Of a stretch of 64,000 nucleotides of DNA, positions 43,260 through 54,253 are shown in pieces. Positions within the stretch are counted from its first letter, which is position 1; each line of letters begins with the position of its first letter. The stretch spans positions 21,290-85,289 of the forward strand of contig CAJTDL010000022.1 in NCBI GenBank assembly GCA_910575035.1. Direction: 5' to 3'. The translations under genes were made by a program, and so were the position numbers. This stretch comes from Lachnospiraceae bacterium. GTDB lineage: Bacteria; Bacillota; Clostridia; Lachnospirales; Lachnospiraceae. The notes beneath the pieces were generated by a model. It was not told the origin of the DNA. It searched no databases and worked only from the letters and a program-made list of their open reading frames with translations.

Positions 43260-44378
43260 TTATAATGTTTTTTCAGGAAACTCCTCCAGCAGTTCGCAGG
43301 CTTTCTTATATTGCCTGGTTGCTTTATACCATTCCAGCACCCAAGGCAAGTGGAAGATTGCAAAGCCAGAGGGCAGTTCTCTTCGGAGGCGGGTAAAGCT
43401 TTCCAAAAGCAGCGTGCCATAATCCTCTCGTGAGAGATAGTCCGGGTGCTCCACGCGATACCGAACGAGAGAAAGAAGCTGCATGGCAAGGGAGCGATCC
43501 ATCTCGTCGGTATCCATGCCTTCGGCCCGTTTCAATGTGCTGAGGGCCATCTCCCGCCGTCCGGTCTTTTCACAGCAGATCGCCAGCTTGTGCAGTGACA
43601 TCAGTGAAGGCTGTTCCTGCCGGGAGAACCATGTGTAGGCATCCTCATAGCGTCCTGTCTCAATCCACGCCGATGCTGTGTTATAGCCAATGGCCCCAAG
43701 GGCTCCCTGATCTTGCAAATCCTCAGCCAGCCGCTGCGCCACCCGATATTGACGCTCCATGTTGGGAAGATCCTGCCGATTGCAATATGCGTTGCCGAGG
43801 AAGAGCTTCGCCTCCAGCATGATCCGCACCGCACCTTCCCTGCTTGCTAAGTCATAAGCAGTCTGCAGCGCGTCCACTGCGGATGAGTAGTTTCCGGCTT
43901 TATAGTCGGCCATGCCCAGCGTCAGGTAGGTATATGCGTTAGGCATGAGTTGCACCGCCTCAATTTCCCGCCCTTGTAATATCCGTTGCAGGGCTAATTG
44001 CCGTGTATCCATGCATGCTTCCAATGCAGTATCCAACGGCTTTTCGGAAGAAAGCAACGTCAGATCCAGCCACGCAGGAACAGCTCGATAGCGTTCTATG
44101 TCCTTTTCATGTAGCAGATGTCGTAGCTGATTAAACCTACCGTCAAACAGCAGCTCCCAACCCTGCATTGCTAATTCAGCAGCTTCTTTCTCAATTCTTT
44201 GATCGCTTTTTAACTCAAGCCGCTCCAGGAGGAGACGCAAAACCTCTTCTGACGGATCTGCTTTGCCGGTTTCAATCTTAGACAGATACGATACTGTACA
44301 AATTCCTTTGCACAGCCCCGATTGACTCCAATTTCGCCGAAGCCGCTCACGATAAATGATATAGCCTAGGTAATTCAT
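43260..44378 (-). CDS. XRE regulator with TPR-type sensor domain
   Basis: A 372-residue protein. The N-terminal Cro/CI helix-turn-helix (about 5-60; YIIYRERLRRNWSQSGLCKG and YLSKIETGKADPSEEVL) is followed by about seven TPR-like helical hairpins (for example TLGMADYKAGNYSSAVDALQ and TASAWIETGRYEDAYTWFSR). This is the layout of Rgg/PlcR/RRNPP regulators, which bind short signalling peptides. It lies upstream of the MFS pump on the same strand and is the likely regulator of it. ATG 44378 is chosen to begin at the HTH; the frame is open to 44429. Confidence 0.82.
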   Translation of the reverse strand: MNYLGYIIYRERLRRNWSQSGLCKGICTVSYLSKIETGKADPSEEVLRLLLERLELKSDQRIEKEAAELAMQGWELLFDGRFNQLRHLLHEKDIERYRAVPAWLDLTLLSSEKPLDTALEACMDTRQLALQRILQGREIEAVQLMPNAYTYLTLGMADYKAGNYSSAVDALQTAYDLASREGAVRIMLEAKLFLGNAYCNRQDLPNMERQYRVAQRLAEDLQDQGALGAIGYNTASAWIETGRYEDAYTWFSRQEQPSLMSLHKLAICCEKTGRREMALSTLKRAEGMDTDEMDRSLAMQLLSLVRYRVEHPDYLSREDYGTLLLESFTRLRRELPSGFAIFHLPWVLEWYKATRQYKKACELLEEFPEKTL

Positions 44379-44425
44379 ATAATTATAAACACCTTTCTTT
44401 GGAAGGTTGATTATTTCAGCACTTC

Positions 44426-45641
44426 TCATCTCGGCTCCTGCTTGGAGCCGACACGCTGGATATATCCTTTGTCTCTTAAGGAATCCAACGCCCTCTGTAC
44501 CGTTCTGACCGTTTTGGATATCTTGTCAGCGATTTCGCCGCGTGAAGAATCTGGCTTTTGCTTTAGAATAGCAAGAACAGCCATTTCTGTTCCGTTCAAA
44601 GTGACATCCAAAGTGACGCTGGGAATGTCACTTTGACGCTGCGGCCTATACAGGGTGAACTTGAAGCCAAGCTCATCGCTCTCGTAGGAAAAGCGGATTC
44701 TGGCATCCTTGCACAAACTGTTGATACGCTTAAAACCACTTCCGAACTGTTCGATCGACTTATTGAGATAAAGGATTTTGGCAATCGTGGTGTTTCGGAT
44801 CACGGATTCGTAATTGCCAAACCGCATGGGCAAAGCTGTTGGCCAAAACTTCTCTGATGACCGCCACGGGGATTTCCGGTATCTCAGTTCTCTCTGTGCC
44901 GATGATTTCGCTTCTCTACTGGATGTTTTTCAGTATGTAATCCTCAGCCGTTCCGAGAAGATTATAGATGTTATCCTCAAACAGCTTCATATCAAGGAAA
45001 GTGAGCTTTTCGTCCGTCGCAAATATGGCGGCTTTCAGCGTGACGGGATGCGTGCTTCCGAAAAGGTACTCACCCGCATTGTTGAGGTTGTCGCCATTGA
45101 CAAGCCCATACCGCTTCAGGATGACCGGGCAAGTATATCTTCCCTCAGGCATTCTTCCGACGGAAACGGCTTTTTGCCAAAACGATTTGACAGTATTCTT
45201 ATCGACCTGTTTCGCCGATGTGGTAGAGGGAGATTTTTCCCACTTTTCACGGTATTCGTTTGAAACGAAGAAGTTTTTCAGTTCTTCTGGCGTCACCTCT
45301 CGATCCTCGTCGGAGGTCCGAAGATAATACCTTCCAGCGGCGGAATACGGTGTATTATTACCGTTGAATTCTACCTTAATAAAATGTTTTCCGTCCAGAA
45401 CGACTTCCTCAATGGCAGGATAGATCTGTGGCCGTATGCTTTCATATACGGATCGTGACACATCTCTGAGCGAGGATTCGGACACATCCTGACCGCAGAT
45501 GTCACCATTAGGCTTTACACCAAAATAGAGCGTTCCGATCCCATGCTTATTCAGGATGGACGAAATAGAGATCATCGCCTCTTTCATTTCTCCTGTTGTC
45601 TTCTTGAATTCAAGTGTTTCTGTTTCTTTTCCTAAGTTCAT
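44426..45641 (-). pseudogene. AlbA_2/ATP-binding regulator with stop codon and internal deletion
   Basis: Starts at ATG 45641 (GGGGCAGGAT) with an AlbA_2 DNA-binding domain (ETETLEFKKTTGEMKEAMIS and IGTLYFGVKPNGDICGQDVS). It continues to EDYILKNIQ, where a TAG at 44916-44918 interrupts it. The same frame then gives EIPEIPVAVIREVLANSFAH, the first part of the HATPase_c_4 domain, but about 40-50 following residues are missing. The family resumes in another frame as IAKILYLNKSIEQFGSGFKR and a winged helix ending GYIQRVGSK. So it has a nonsense codon plus a deletion/frameshift near 44830. Confidence 0.75.
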
Positions 45642-45763
45642 ATCCTGCCCCTCGCTTTCCGAAGTGACATTATCATACCACGTAGTGACATATTTGTCAC
45701 TATAAAAATGTCAGTTCGCTCGCAAAAATGGACAGCGGGGATTGCTCCCCGCCGCCCGGTTCA

Positions 45764-46000
45764 TTATGCGTAGATCAGACTGTGATTTACGATCTCTATT
45801 GCCCTGTCCCGGATGTTGTTCATCCGTTGCACCCACAGCATTTGCTCCTGCGCCTTGAGCTGTTCGGTGACGCCCTCACGCTCTGCCATCTGTTTTATCA
45901 GCAGGAGCATTTGCTCCGTCGCCTGCTCGTTGATGTCGTCAAGGTAGGTATTCAGCCTGCAATAAAGGGATTCGGTGAGCAGATTGCGAAAAATCCTTTG
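45764..46000 (-). pseudogene. TnpV C-terminal fragment
   Basis: About 75 codons ending LIYA with TAA at 45764. RLNTYLDDINEQATEQMLLL, IKQMAEREGVTEQLKAQEQM and LWVQRMNNIRDRAIEIVNHS match the C-terminal half of TnpV, a small accessory protein found in Clostridia transposons. An in-frame TGA lies near 46010 and the N-terminus is missing. It marks the right part of the decayed GC-rich mobile element. Confidence 0.7.
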
Positions 46001-46372
46001 TTTTCAAAGGCTTCAGAGGACTTCATAAAAGCCCTATAATCACTGGCGGATGCCTATGATTTCGGGGATTTCAAATTCGGGTTTATTTTTATCATATTGC
46101 ATTATATTTGGTTGCTTATATCAAGGCATGGCCAGCATATTCCATTCTGCTCCTGTGATGCCAAGGCATTTTTTAGATGCCTGCAAAGGACTTCTTAATC
46201 TTCATGTCCCTTAAGCATAGAAGCCGCTAATGAGGTTGGAAAAGGGATGAGGAGTATATACCTATTAGTTTATACTGGATAACGAAACGAGACTTCTGAA
46301 GGTATCAGGACTGTGTTACAATAGGGACAGTGAAAGGGAAAAATATAATTATGATGCAAGGAGATGAAAAGT
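46001..46372. other. Gene-free stretch before the flavodoxin-like gene
   Basis: 372 bases without a gene. At 46253-46295 lies the motif TATATACCT...TACTGGATAACGAAA shared with 35895-35937, immediately followed by promoter-like DNA before the flavodoxin-like lipoprotein. Confidence 0.5.
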
Positions 46373-47227
46373 ATGAAAGTTAAAAAGATTATTTCACAGA
46401 TGTTGATTGGTACAATGATTGTAGGTTTATTGGCAGGGTGTGGCGCTGGTGGGAACCGTAATGGGGCAGATGCCGCAAATCAGGAAACCCAGGTTGAGGG
46501 ACAGCATCAGGGAGAAGGGGAAGAAGCAGGAAATGCAGATACGCCAGAAACAGGGGAAGCAGGAAATGCAGAAGCGCCAGATGCGGAAGCGGCAGGGATT
46601 GGGGATGCAGAAAATGAAAGCCGGCCTGCAGACAGCAATGCATCTTCTGGACAGGCAGTCCAGGGTGAAAATGGGAATACGGGATCTGGCACATTGATCG
46701 CCTATTTTTCCATACCAGAGGATGTGGATACTGCTGGCGTAGATGCGATTGCAGGAGCCAGTATTGTGGTAAAGGACAGTGAAGTAATGGGAAATACGGA
46801 ATATGTGGCAAAGCTGGTGCAGGAAACCATTGGCGGCGACCTGTTTCGGATTGAGACAGTGGAGGATTATCCCTTAGACCATGAACCGCTGGTAGACCAG
46901 GCCGCAGAGGAGCAGGATGTAAGTTTGCGTCCAGAGCTTGCAAGCCATATTGAAAATTTGGATCAGTATGGCACCATTATTTTAGGATATCCCAATTGGT
47001 GGGGAGGGGCACCCCATATCGTATACACTCTGGTAGAAGGCGTAAGCCTCAAAGGGAAGACTGTTGTCCCCTTCTCCACCTCCATCAGCAGCGGCCTTGG
47101 AAGCAGTGCAAAGCACCTGAAAGCAAAGGCAAAGATATCTTCTAAGACAAAGTGGCTGAAAGGGCACAATTTCTACGATGTGCCTTCACAGAAAACGGTG
47201 AATAAATGGGTTAGCAAAATAAAATAA
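46373..47227 (+). CDS. Flavodoxin-like lipoprotein
   Basis: A 284-residue exported protein. Lys-rich n-region, hydrophobic core and lipobox LLAGC predict lipid attachment at Cys about 22. Residues about 25-105 are a Gly/Glu/Ala-rich linker with repeats of EAGNAEAP type. Residues about 110-284 are a flavodoxin fold: GTLIAYFSIPEDVDTAG at the phosphate loop, GNTEYVAKLVQETIGGDLF, and IILGYPNWWGGAPHIVYTLV with the aromatic flavin-stacking residues. It probably carries FMN outside the membrane as an electron-transfer or quinone-reductase-type protein. ATG 46373 is used, with CAAGGAG nine bases upstream. Confidence 0.85.
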   Translation: MKVKKIISQMLIGTMIVGLLAGCGAGGNRNGADAANQETQVEGQHQGEGEEAGNADTPETGEAGNAEAPDAEAAGIGDAENESRPADSNASSGQAVQGENGNTGSGTLIAYFSIPEDVDTAGVDAIAGASIVVKDSEVMGNTEYVAKLVQETIGGDLFRIETVEDYPLDHEPLVDQAAEEQDVSLRPELASHIENLDQYGTIILGYPNWWGGAPHIVYTLVEGVSLKGKTVVPFSTSISSGLGSSAKHLKAKAKISSKTKWLKGHNFYDVPSQKTVNKWVSKIK

Positions 47228-47712
47228 AAGGAACCTTTTAGGCTGTTCTTGCAGTTTGGCGCATTCCTGAGCTATGAATCAATGTCAGTAACTTAAGGGA
47301 TTTTATAGGCTGATGATGGGGTGGCTATGCCCCGGCTCCCCCCTGACTACGTTTTCAATGCCCGCAAGCGAAAAAATTTCCCGCCTTAAACTACTGACAT
47401 TGGCCATAAGCCGATGTTATTTCTTTCCCTGGCTGTTATACTGAAAGCCAGGAGTTATTTCCTTATCTTACAGTCTTGGAAAACGTAGTCAGGGGGAGGC
47501 TGGGGCATAAGGGGCTGCCCTTGTGAGGGGATTAGAGTTTCTTAGAAGTTCCCCAAACTTTCCAGGTGCAATTCACATTTATTTCACAAATACATACTTT
47601 GAATTTTCCAAAAAGAAGTCTATAATAATCATATGTATTCCTTGTTCTGCAACCTGGATATGTTAAGAATTTACGAAAGCAAACATACGCCTAACAGAAA
47701 GGAAAATTCAAG
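47228..47712. repeat. Gene-free region with nested long inverted repeats
   Basis: AATGTCAGTAACTTAAGG near 47281 is inverted as CCTTAAACTACTGACATT near 47387. TATGCCCCGGCTCCCCCCTG plus ACTACGTTTTC (47326-47356) is inverted at 47479-47509 with about three mismatches. A third related segment, CATGCCCCGCCTCCCCCTGA, lies at 48636. The ends resemble the arms of the 114-bp element at 15421. No gene. Confidence 0.65.
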
Positions 47713-48606
47713 ATGTATAATCCCCAACTTGAAACGTTTCTCCGGGTAGCTGATGCTGGCAGCTTTAATAAGGCCGCTGAGCTGTCCTACATAACGCCTA
47801 CTGCAGTCCTGAAACAGATCAACCTTCTGGAGGCAGATTTGGATGTAAAGCTTTTTGAGCGGACCCACCGCGGGCTGCGTCTGACCAAAGCAGGCATTTC
47901 TCTCTATAATGACACAAAATACATCATCCAGTACTGCCGGGATTCCGTAATACGGGCGAAAAACGCCATGCAGGAGGATAATAATGTCATACGGATTGGC
48001 ACATCCCCCATGACTCTGGCACAGATTCTGGTGGAGTTGTGGCCAAAGATCCATGAGCTTTGCCCAGAGGTGAAGTTTCAGCTGGTTCCCTTTGAAAACA
48101 CTCCGAAAAATGCCAGGGAGATACTGAGGAACCTGGGTAAGAATATTGATGTGGTTGCCGGAATCTTTGATGAGACTATGCTGAATTTGCGTCATTGCGC
48201 AGGATTTGAGCTTTCCAGACAGCCCTTATGCTGCGCTGTTTCCATCCATCATCCCCTTGCTGCCCAAAACTGTTTAGAGCTGCAGGACTTATATGGGGAA
48301 AACCTGATGCTGATGCGTCGGGGATGGAGCCATTACGTAGACAGGCTGCGGGATGATATCTGGGAGCACCATAATCAGATCCAGATTATAGACTTTGATT
48401 TTTACAGTGTGGAAATGTTCAATCGCTGTGAGAACAGTAACGATATCCTGCTGGCAGTCCAGGCATGGGATAATGTGCATCCTTTATTAAAGGTTATCCC
48501 TGTGGCATGGGAGCATGCCATTCCTTACGGCCTGCTCCATTCACCTGTCCCGTCCGCTGCTGTGCAGCGTTTCCTGTCTGCAATCCAAAAGGTGCTTTGC
48601 CAATAA
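47713..48606 (+). CDS. LysR family transcriptional regulator
   Basis: A 297-residue LysR regulator. The N-terminal winged helix-turn-helix has LETFLRVADAGSFNKAAELS and ERTHRGLRLTKAG. The effector domain begins near residue 90 (VIRIGTSPMTLAQILVELWP). It reads in the same direction as, and 485 bp after, the flavodoxin-like gene; whether it controls that gene is unclear since LysR targets are usually divergent. AAAGGAAAATTCAAG precedes the ATG. Confidence 0.9.
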   Translation: MYNPQLETFLRVADAGSFNKAAELSYITPTAVLKQINLLEADLDVKLFERTHRGLRLTKAGISLYNDTKYIIQYCRDSVIRAKNAMQEDNNVIRIGTSPMTLAQILVELWPKIHELCPEVKFQLVPFENTPKNAREILRNLGKNIDVVAGIFDETMLNLRHCAGFELSRQPLCCAVSIHHPLAAQNCLELQDLYGENLMLMRRGWSHYVDRLRDDIWEHHNQIQIIDFDFYSVEMFNRCENSNDILLAVQAWDNVHPLLKVIPVAWEHAIPYGLLHSPVPSAAVQRFLSAIQKVLCQ

Positions 48607-48726
48607 GTGCAAGGCCAAATATCTGCGCATACCCACATGCCCCGCCTCCCCCTGACGGATGCTTCAACGTCTCCTACTGCCAGTTTTTAAAATCCCTTAG
48701 GTTACTGGCATTTTCCGTGAACAGTA
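48607..48726. repeat. Remnant of a 114-bp-type element hit by the tandem miniature elements
   Basis: AAAATCCCTTAGGTTACTGG followed by CATTTTCCGTGAACAGTA matches, inverted, the arm of the element at 15421. The last AC of its end (GAACAGTAAC) now lies beyond the two inserted miniature elements, at 49015-49024. Its left end is not recognisable. The rest is non-coding. Confidence 0.55.
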
Positions 48727-48869
48727 GTTACTATTCACGGCCTGGAGGCCGCTCATAGCAACAATTCGAGGCGATATTTAAAGTTTTGCTGTGCAAAAAT
48801 CGCCCCTCACTCCTGAATCATGTTGTCACGGAATGCGCAGTTCAGCGCATTCCTGAGCCATGAATAGTA
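48727..48869. repeat. 145-bp-type miniature element (copy C), inverted, tandem with copy D
   Basis: Reverse orientation relative to copies A and B: GTTACTATTCACGGCCTGGA at the left, CTGAGCCATGAATAGTA at the right; the terminal AC is missing where copy D begins. Left flank GAACAGTA (48719-48726) is the same as the octamer after copy D, so the pair behaves as one inserted unit. Confidence 0.8.
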
Positions 48870-49014
48870 GTTACTATTCACGGCCTGGAGGCCGCTCATA
48901 GCAACAATTCGGGGCGATATTTAAAGTTTTGCTGCGCAAAAATCGCCCCTCACTCCTGAATCATGTTGTCACGGAATGCGCAGTTCAGCGCATTCCTGAG
49001 CCATGAATAGTAAC
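48870..49014. repeat. 145-bp miniature element (copy D), inverted
   Basis: Complete copy with both GTTACTATTCACGGC and GCCATGAATAGTAAC ends, nearly identical to copy C. The octamer after it, GAACAGTA (49015-49022), repeats 48719-48726. It ends only 40 bases before the -35 element of the str operon promoter. Confidence 0.82.
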
Positions 49015-49053
49015 GAACAGTAACATGGTAATAAAATTTATACCAAAAAACCC

Positions 49054-49082
49054 TTGACATGCTAATTTTATCCTTATATAAT
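49054..49082 (+). promoter_or_regulatory. Consensus sigma-A promoter of the str operon
   Basis: TTGACA (49054-49059), a 17-bp spacer and TATAAT (49077-49082) form a perfect vegetative promoter 52 bases before the rpsL start. This fits strong, growth-linked expression of rpsL-rpsG-fusA-tuf. Confidence 0.88.
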
Positions 49083-49133
49083 GTCTAAGTGTGCGAAAGA
49101 GTGCACATACTTATAAAACAGGAGGTGAAAAGA

Positions 49134-49556
49134 ATGCCAACATTTAACCAGTTAGTTAGAAAAGGAAGGCAGACATCGGAAAAGAAGTCTACAGCGCCTG
49201 CATTGCAGAAGGGTTACAACTCCCTGCATAAGCGCCCAACCAATACTTCTGCTCCACAGAAGCGCGGCGTTTGCACCGCAGTAAAGACCGCAACTCCGAA
49301 AAAGCCAAACTCTGCCCTGCGTAAAATCGCCAGGGTGCGTCTTTCTAACGGAATTGAAGTGACAAGCTATATCCCAGGCGAAGGCCATAATTTACAGGAG
49401 CATAGCGTTGTCCTGATTCGTGGCGGAAGGGTAAAAGACCTGCCTGGTACCCGTTACCACATTATCCGTGGAACATTGGATACTGCAGGCGTAGCGAACA
49501 GGCGTCAGGCTCGTTCCAAGTATGGCGCAAAGAGGCCAAAAGACGCTAAAAAATAA
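49134..49556 (+). CDS. rpsL: 30S ribosomal protein S12
   Basis: A 140-residue S12, the decoding-centre protein of the small subunit. [29 protein letters not shown] and [13 protein letters not shown] are intact; the lysines in TPKKPNS and VKDLPG, where streptomycin resistance arises, look wild type. There is a short insert of acidic/Ser-Thr residues after residue 15 ([16 protein letters not shown]), normal in Firmicutes. ATG 49134 follows CAGGAGGTGAAAAGA. First gene of the str operon. Confidence 0.97.
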   Translation: MPTFNQLVRKGRQTSEKKSTAPALQKGYNSLHKRPTNTSAPQKRGVCTAVKTATPKKPNSALRKIARVRLSNGIEVTSYIPGEGHNLQEHSVVLIRGGRVKDLPGTRYHIIRGTLDTAGVANRRQARSKYGAKRPKDAKK

Positions 49557-49722
49557 TTTTGGCGCACAATAGTACCACAGGAAACAGGGACTGAAGGTTA
49601 GTGTTGGAAATCGCGCAAGCGTACATTCTTTTTGACGCAGCCTGGGGCGGCAGCCCTTGGCAATAGATCTATTTCCGCACGAAACACAGAGAGTGAGTAC
49701 CGTTGAATTAATCGAAAAATAA

Positions 49723-50247
<525 letters not shown>

Positions 50248-50568
50248 ATTTAGGCAGATGATGGTTTTGGGCCATCGGGCTTATCTGAGGATGATTGAGA
50301 ACGATAACCTGCAATGGCAGCCATGCCTGTAGTTTCACAGCAGCGTGGATTGCTTCTTGGCGATTCGAAATAGGAGGCAGGCTGCTCTTTGCAGGATAGC
50401 TTAAAGTATGAGGCATCTTTGGAAATGCTTACATTTCCAGTTGGACGGTGCTGGAACCGAAGGACTCCTATAAGTGGCTTCAATAGACAGCAATGAATTG
50501 GAGCATGATAGGTTACCAGAGGTGGCGCAGGCATTGGACAGTTATGAGAATTTTAGGAGGAAAAAACC
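50248..50568. other. Gene-free gap between rpsG and fusA
   Basis: 321 bases without a gene or clear terminator. There is a weak hairpin GATGG/CCATC at 50258-50275. It probably forms part of the str operon transcript as an untranslated spacer; rpsG and fusA are normally much closer. Confidence 0.4.
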
Positions 50569-52683
50569 TTGGCTGGAAGAGAATATCCATTAGAGAGAAC
50601 CAGGAACATCGGTATTATGGCGCATATTGATGCGGGTAAGACCACATTGACAGAGCGTATTCTCTATTATACCGGTGTAAACTATAAAATTGGAGATACT
50701 CATGAGGGTACTGCAACCATGGATTGGATGGAGCAGGAGCAGGAAAGGGGTATTACCATTACTTCAGCCGCAACCACATGCCATTGGACGGAGCAGGAAA
50801 ACTGCAAACCGAAAAAAGGGGCTTTAGAGCACCGTATCAATATTATTGATACTCCGGGGCACGTTGACTTTACGGTTGAGGTTGAGCGTTCCCTTCGTGT
50901 ATTGGATGGCGCGGTAGGCGTCTTCTGTGCAAAGGGCGGCGTGGAGCCACAGTCTGAAAACGTATGGCGCCAGGCTGACACCTATAACGTACCACGAATG
51001 GCTTTCATCAATAAGATGGACATTTTAGGGGCTGATTTCTACGGAGCTGTAGAGCAGATCAAGACACGTTTAGGAAAAAATGCGATTATCCTTCAGCTTC
51101 CGATTGGTAAGGAAGATGAGTTTAAAGGAATCATAGACTTATTTGAAATGAAAGCCTATATCTACAATGATGATAAGGGCGACGATATTTCCATCACGGA
51201 TATCCCGGACGGTATGAAAGACGATGCGGAGCTGTACCGTGCGGAGTTGGTGGAAAAAGTATGCGAGCTGGATGATGACCTGATGATGCAATATTTGGAT
51301 GACGAAGAGCCATCCGTAGAGGCCATGAAGGCAGCATTACGGAAAGGAACCTGTGAATGTACGGCAGTTCCGGTTTGCTGCGGTTCTGCATACCGCAACA
51401 AGGGCGTACAGAAATTACTGGACGCAATCTTAGAGTATATGCCGGCTCCTACCGACATCCCTGCTATTAAGGGTGTTGACATGGAGGGGAATGAGACAGA
51501 AAGGCACTCTTCTGATGAAGAGCCATTCTCTGCATTGGCATTTAAGATTATGACAGACCCATTTGTTGGGAAGCTGGCATTCTTCCGTGTATATTCTGGT
51601 ACTATGAAGTCCGGGTCTTATGTGCTGAATGCCACAAAGGATAAAAAAGAGCGTGTAGGGCGTATCCTCCAGATGCATGCCAATAAGCGTGCAGAGCTGG
51701 ATAAGGTTTACTCTGGTGATATTGCGGCAGCCGTTGGGTTTAAGTTTACCACAACAGGCGATACCATCTGCGATGACCAGCATCCGGTAATCCTGGAGTC
51801 TATGGAATTCCCAGAGCCTGTTATTGAGCTTGCAATTGAGCCTAAGACAAAGGCAGGACAGGGCAAGATGGGCGAAGCCCTTGCCAAGCTGGCAGAGGAA
51901 GACCCGACCTTCCGTGCGCACACTAACACAGAGACAGGCCAGACAATCATTGCCGGCATGGGCGAGCTGCATCTGGAGATTATTGTTGACCGCCTGCTCC
52001 GTGAGTTTAAGGTAGAGGCAAACGTAGGCGCCCCGCAGGTTGCTTATAAAGAGTCCTTTACAAAGCCAATCGATCAGGAATACAAGTATGCAAAACAGTC
52101 TGGCGGGCGTGGCCAGTACGGCCATTGTAAGGTTCGCTTCGAGCCTATGGATGCCAATGGGGATGAGCTGTTCAAGTTCGACTCCGAGGTTGTGGGCGGT
52201 GCAATTCCAAAGGAATACATCCCGGCAGTAGGAGAAGGTATCGAAGAAGCCACTAAGGCAGGTATCCTGGCAGGCTTCCCAGTTGTAGGCGTGCACGCGA
52301 CTGTATACGATGGCTCCTACCATGAAGTAGACTCATCGGAGATGGCATTCCACATCGCTGGCTCCATGGCTTTCAAGGAAGCTATGAAGAAGGCGTCCCC
52401 CATTTTGCTGGAGCCCATCATGAAAGTGGAAGTAACCATGCCTGAGGAATATATGGGCGATGTGATCGGCGATATCAATTCACGCCGTGGGCGTATTGAA
52501 GGCATGGACGACCTGGGCGGCGGCAAGATCGTGCGGGCATTCGTTCCCCTTGCTGAGATGTTTGGGTATTCCACAGACCTGCGTTCCAGGACACAGGGCC
52601 GCGGCAACTACTCCATGTTCTTTGAGAAGTATGAGCAGGTGCCGAAATCCGTACAGGAAAAAGTTATTTCCGCAAAAGAGTAG
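50569..52683 (+). CDS. fusA: Translation elongation factor G
   Basis: A 704-residue translocase GTPase. G1 [14 protein letters not shown]2/G3 [11 protein letters not shown] and [13 protein letters not shown]4 NKMD, and domains II-V (for example [24 protein letters not shown] in domain V) are complete. It starts with TTG at 50569 right after TTAGGAGGAAAAAACC; there is no in-frame ATG or GTG nearby, so the rare TTG start seems real. Third gene of the str operon. Confidence 0.97.
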   Translation: MAGREYPLERTRNIGIMAHIDAGKTTLTERILYYTGVNYKIGDTHEGTATMDWMEQEQERGITITSAATTCHWTEQENCKPKKGALEHRINIIDTPGHVDFTVEVERSLRVLDGAVGVFCAKGGVEPQSENVWRQADTYNVPRMAFINKMDILGADFYGAVEQIKTRLGKNAIILQLPIGKEDEFKGIIDLFEMKAYIYNDDKGDDISITDIPDGMKDDAELYRAELVEKVCELDDDLMMQYLDDEEPSVEAMKAALRKGTCECTAVPVCCGSAYRNKGVQKLLDAILEYMPAPTDIPAIKGVDMEGNETERHSSDEEPFSALAFKIMTDPFVGKLAFFRVYSGTMKSGSYVLNATKDKKERVGRILQMHANKRAELDKVYSGDIAAAVGFKFTTTGDTICDDQHPVILESMEFPEPVIELAIEPKTKAGQGKMGEALAKLAEEDPTFRAHTNTETGQTIIAGMGELHLEIIVDRLLREFKVEANVGAPQVAYKESFTKPIDQEYKYAKQSGGRGQYGHCKVRFEPMDANGDELFKFDSEVVGGAIPKEYIPAVGEGIEEATKAGILAGFPVVGVHATVYDGSYHEVDSSEMAFHIAGSMAFKEAMKKASPILLEPIMKVEVTMPEEYMGDVIGDINSRRGRIEGMDDLGGGKIVRAFVPLAEMFGYSTDLRSRTQGRGNYSMFFEKYEQVPKSVQEKVISAKE

Positions 52684-52792
52684 TAAAGTGAAGAAAACAC
52701 TTGAAAAACGAGTGGATTTCGAATATAATCATAGATAGCTGATTGTATAGTAAAACGCCCCAAGGGCAGAAAATTAAGGAGGACATTTTAAA

Positions 52793-53980
52793 ATGGCTAA
52801 AGCTAAGTTTGAAAGAACAAAACCGCATTGCAATATTGGTACCATTGGACACGTTGACCATGGTAAGACTACTTTAACCGCAGCAATCACAAAAGTATTG
52901 TCTGAGAGAGTTGCTGGTAATACAGCAACAGACTTCGATAACATTGACAAGGCTCCAGAAGAGAGAGAAAGAGGTATCACAATCTCTACTGCTCACGTTG
53001 AGTATGAGACAGATAACAGGCACTATGCACACGTTGACTGCCCAGGGCATGCTGACTATGTAAAGAACATGATCACCGGTGCTGCACAGATGGACGGCGC
53101 TATCCTTGTAGTAGCTGCTACAGACGGCGTTATGGCTCAGACAAAAGAGCATATCCTTCTGTCCCGTCAGGTAGGCGTTCCTTATATTGTTGTATTTATG
53201 AACAAATGCGACATGGTAGATGATGAAGAGCTTCTGGAACTGGTAGAGATGGAGATCACAGAGATCCTGGAAGAGTATGAGTTCACAGACTGCCCAATCA
53301 TCAAAGGTTCTGCTTTGAAAGCTCTGGAAGAGCCAAGCGGCGAGTGGGGCGACAAGGTAATGGAATTAATGGCAGCCGTTGACGAGCATATTCCAGATCC
53401 TCAGCGTGCAACTGACCAGCCATTCCTGATGCCTATCGAGGATATCTTCACCATTACAGGGCGTGGAACCGTTGCTACTGGTAGGGTAGAGCGCGGCGTT
53501 CTTCATGTAAATGAGGATGTTGAGATTGTTGGTATCAAAGAAGAGACCAAGAAAACCGTTGTAACTGGTATCGAGATGTTCCGTAAATTGCTTGACGAGG
53601 CTCAGGCTGGTGACAACATCGGCGCACTGCTTCGTGGTATCCAGAGAACTGAAATCGAAAGAGGACAGGTTCTTGCGAAACCTGGCACAGTAACATGCCA
53701 CACTAAATTTACCGCTCAGGTATACGTTCTGACCAAGGACGAAGGCGGCCGCCATACACCTTTCTTCAACAACTACCGTCCACAGTTCTACTTCAGGACA
53801 ACAGACGTAACTGGCGTTTGCAACCTTCCAGCAGGCACAGAGATGTGCATGCCTGGCGATAACGTAGAGATGACAATCGAGCTGATCCACCCAATCGCTA
53901 TGGAGCAGGGGCTTACATTCGCTATCCGTGAGGGCGGCAGGACTGTTGGATCTGGCCGTGTGGCTTCTATCATCGAGTAA
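52793..53980 (+). CDS. tuf: Translation elongation factor Tu
   Basis: A 395-residue EF-Tu that delivers aminoacyl-tRNA to the ribosome. [61 protein letters not shown] and the C-terminal barrel ending SGRVASIIE are complete. The segment covering its last nine codons, stop and terminator is repeated at 60453-60587, on the far side of the thyX island. AAGGAGGACATTTTAAA precedes the ATG. Confidence 0.98.
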   Translation: MAKAKFERTKPHCNIGTIGHVDHGKTTLTAAITKVLSERVAGNTATDFDNIDKAPEERERGITISTAHVEYETDNRHYAHVDCPGHADYVKNMITGAAQMDGAILVVAATDGVMAQTKEHILLSRQVGVPYIVVFMNKCDMVDDEELLELVEMEITEILEEYEFTDCPIIKGSALKALEEPSGEWGDKVMELMAAVDEHIPDPQRATDQPFLMPIEDIFTITGRGTVATGRVERGVLHVNEDVEIVGIKEETKKTVVTGIEMFRKLLDEAQAGDNIGALLRGIQRTEIERGQVLAKPGTVTCHTKFTAQVYVLTKDEGGRHTPFFNNYRPQFYFRTTDVTGVCNLPAGTEMCMPGDNVEMTIELIHPIAMEQGLTFAIREGGRTVGSGRVASIIE

Positions 53981-54088
53981 TTAGTAAAAAGCTAGATTTT
54001 ATGGGGCTTTCCTAAGAATAGGGAAGCCTCTTTTTGAAACTTTGCAACAGTGCAAAAGTGTAACGCGGTGCCAAAGCGGTGCCATAAA
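53954..54088. repeat. Left copy of the tuf-end direct repeat (putative att site)
   Basis: 135 bases from the codons for GRVASIIE through the terminator to GGTGCCAAAGCGGTGCCATA. The right copy is at 60453-60587, same length and orientation and mostly identical. The two bracket the thyX island. This is the pattern left by integration into a gene end. Confidence 0.75.
54003..54035 (+). terminator. tuf terminator
   Basis: GGCTTTCC-taagaata-GGGAAGCC with one G-T pair, followed by TCTTTTTG. A rho-independent terminator of the str operon; it is repeated in altered form at 60502. Confidence 0.85.
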
Positions 54089-54253
54089 ATAGAGTTTTTG
54101 GGATGTTGAATAATTTAATAATAAATTCATTATTTATCAATGTTTATTAATGCTTTTGAGGATTAGGATTGAAAATATGAGGAAAAAGTATTAAAATACA
54201 TATTAACTTAAACTATTTACTCCCAAAATAATATTCTATTAAGGAGATATATT

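Noticed and set aside
51430..52323. 297-codon minus-strand frame inside fusA
   Set aside because: Antisense shadow of a highly expressed gene; no family resemblance.
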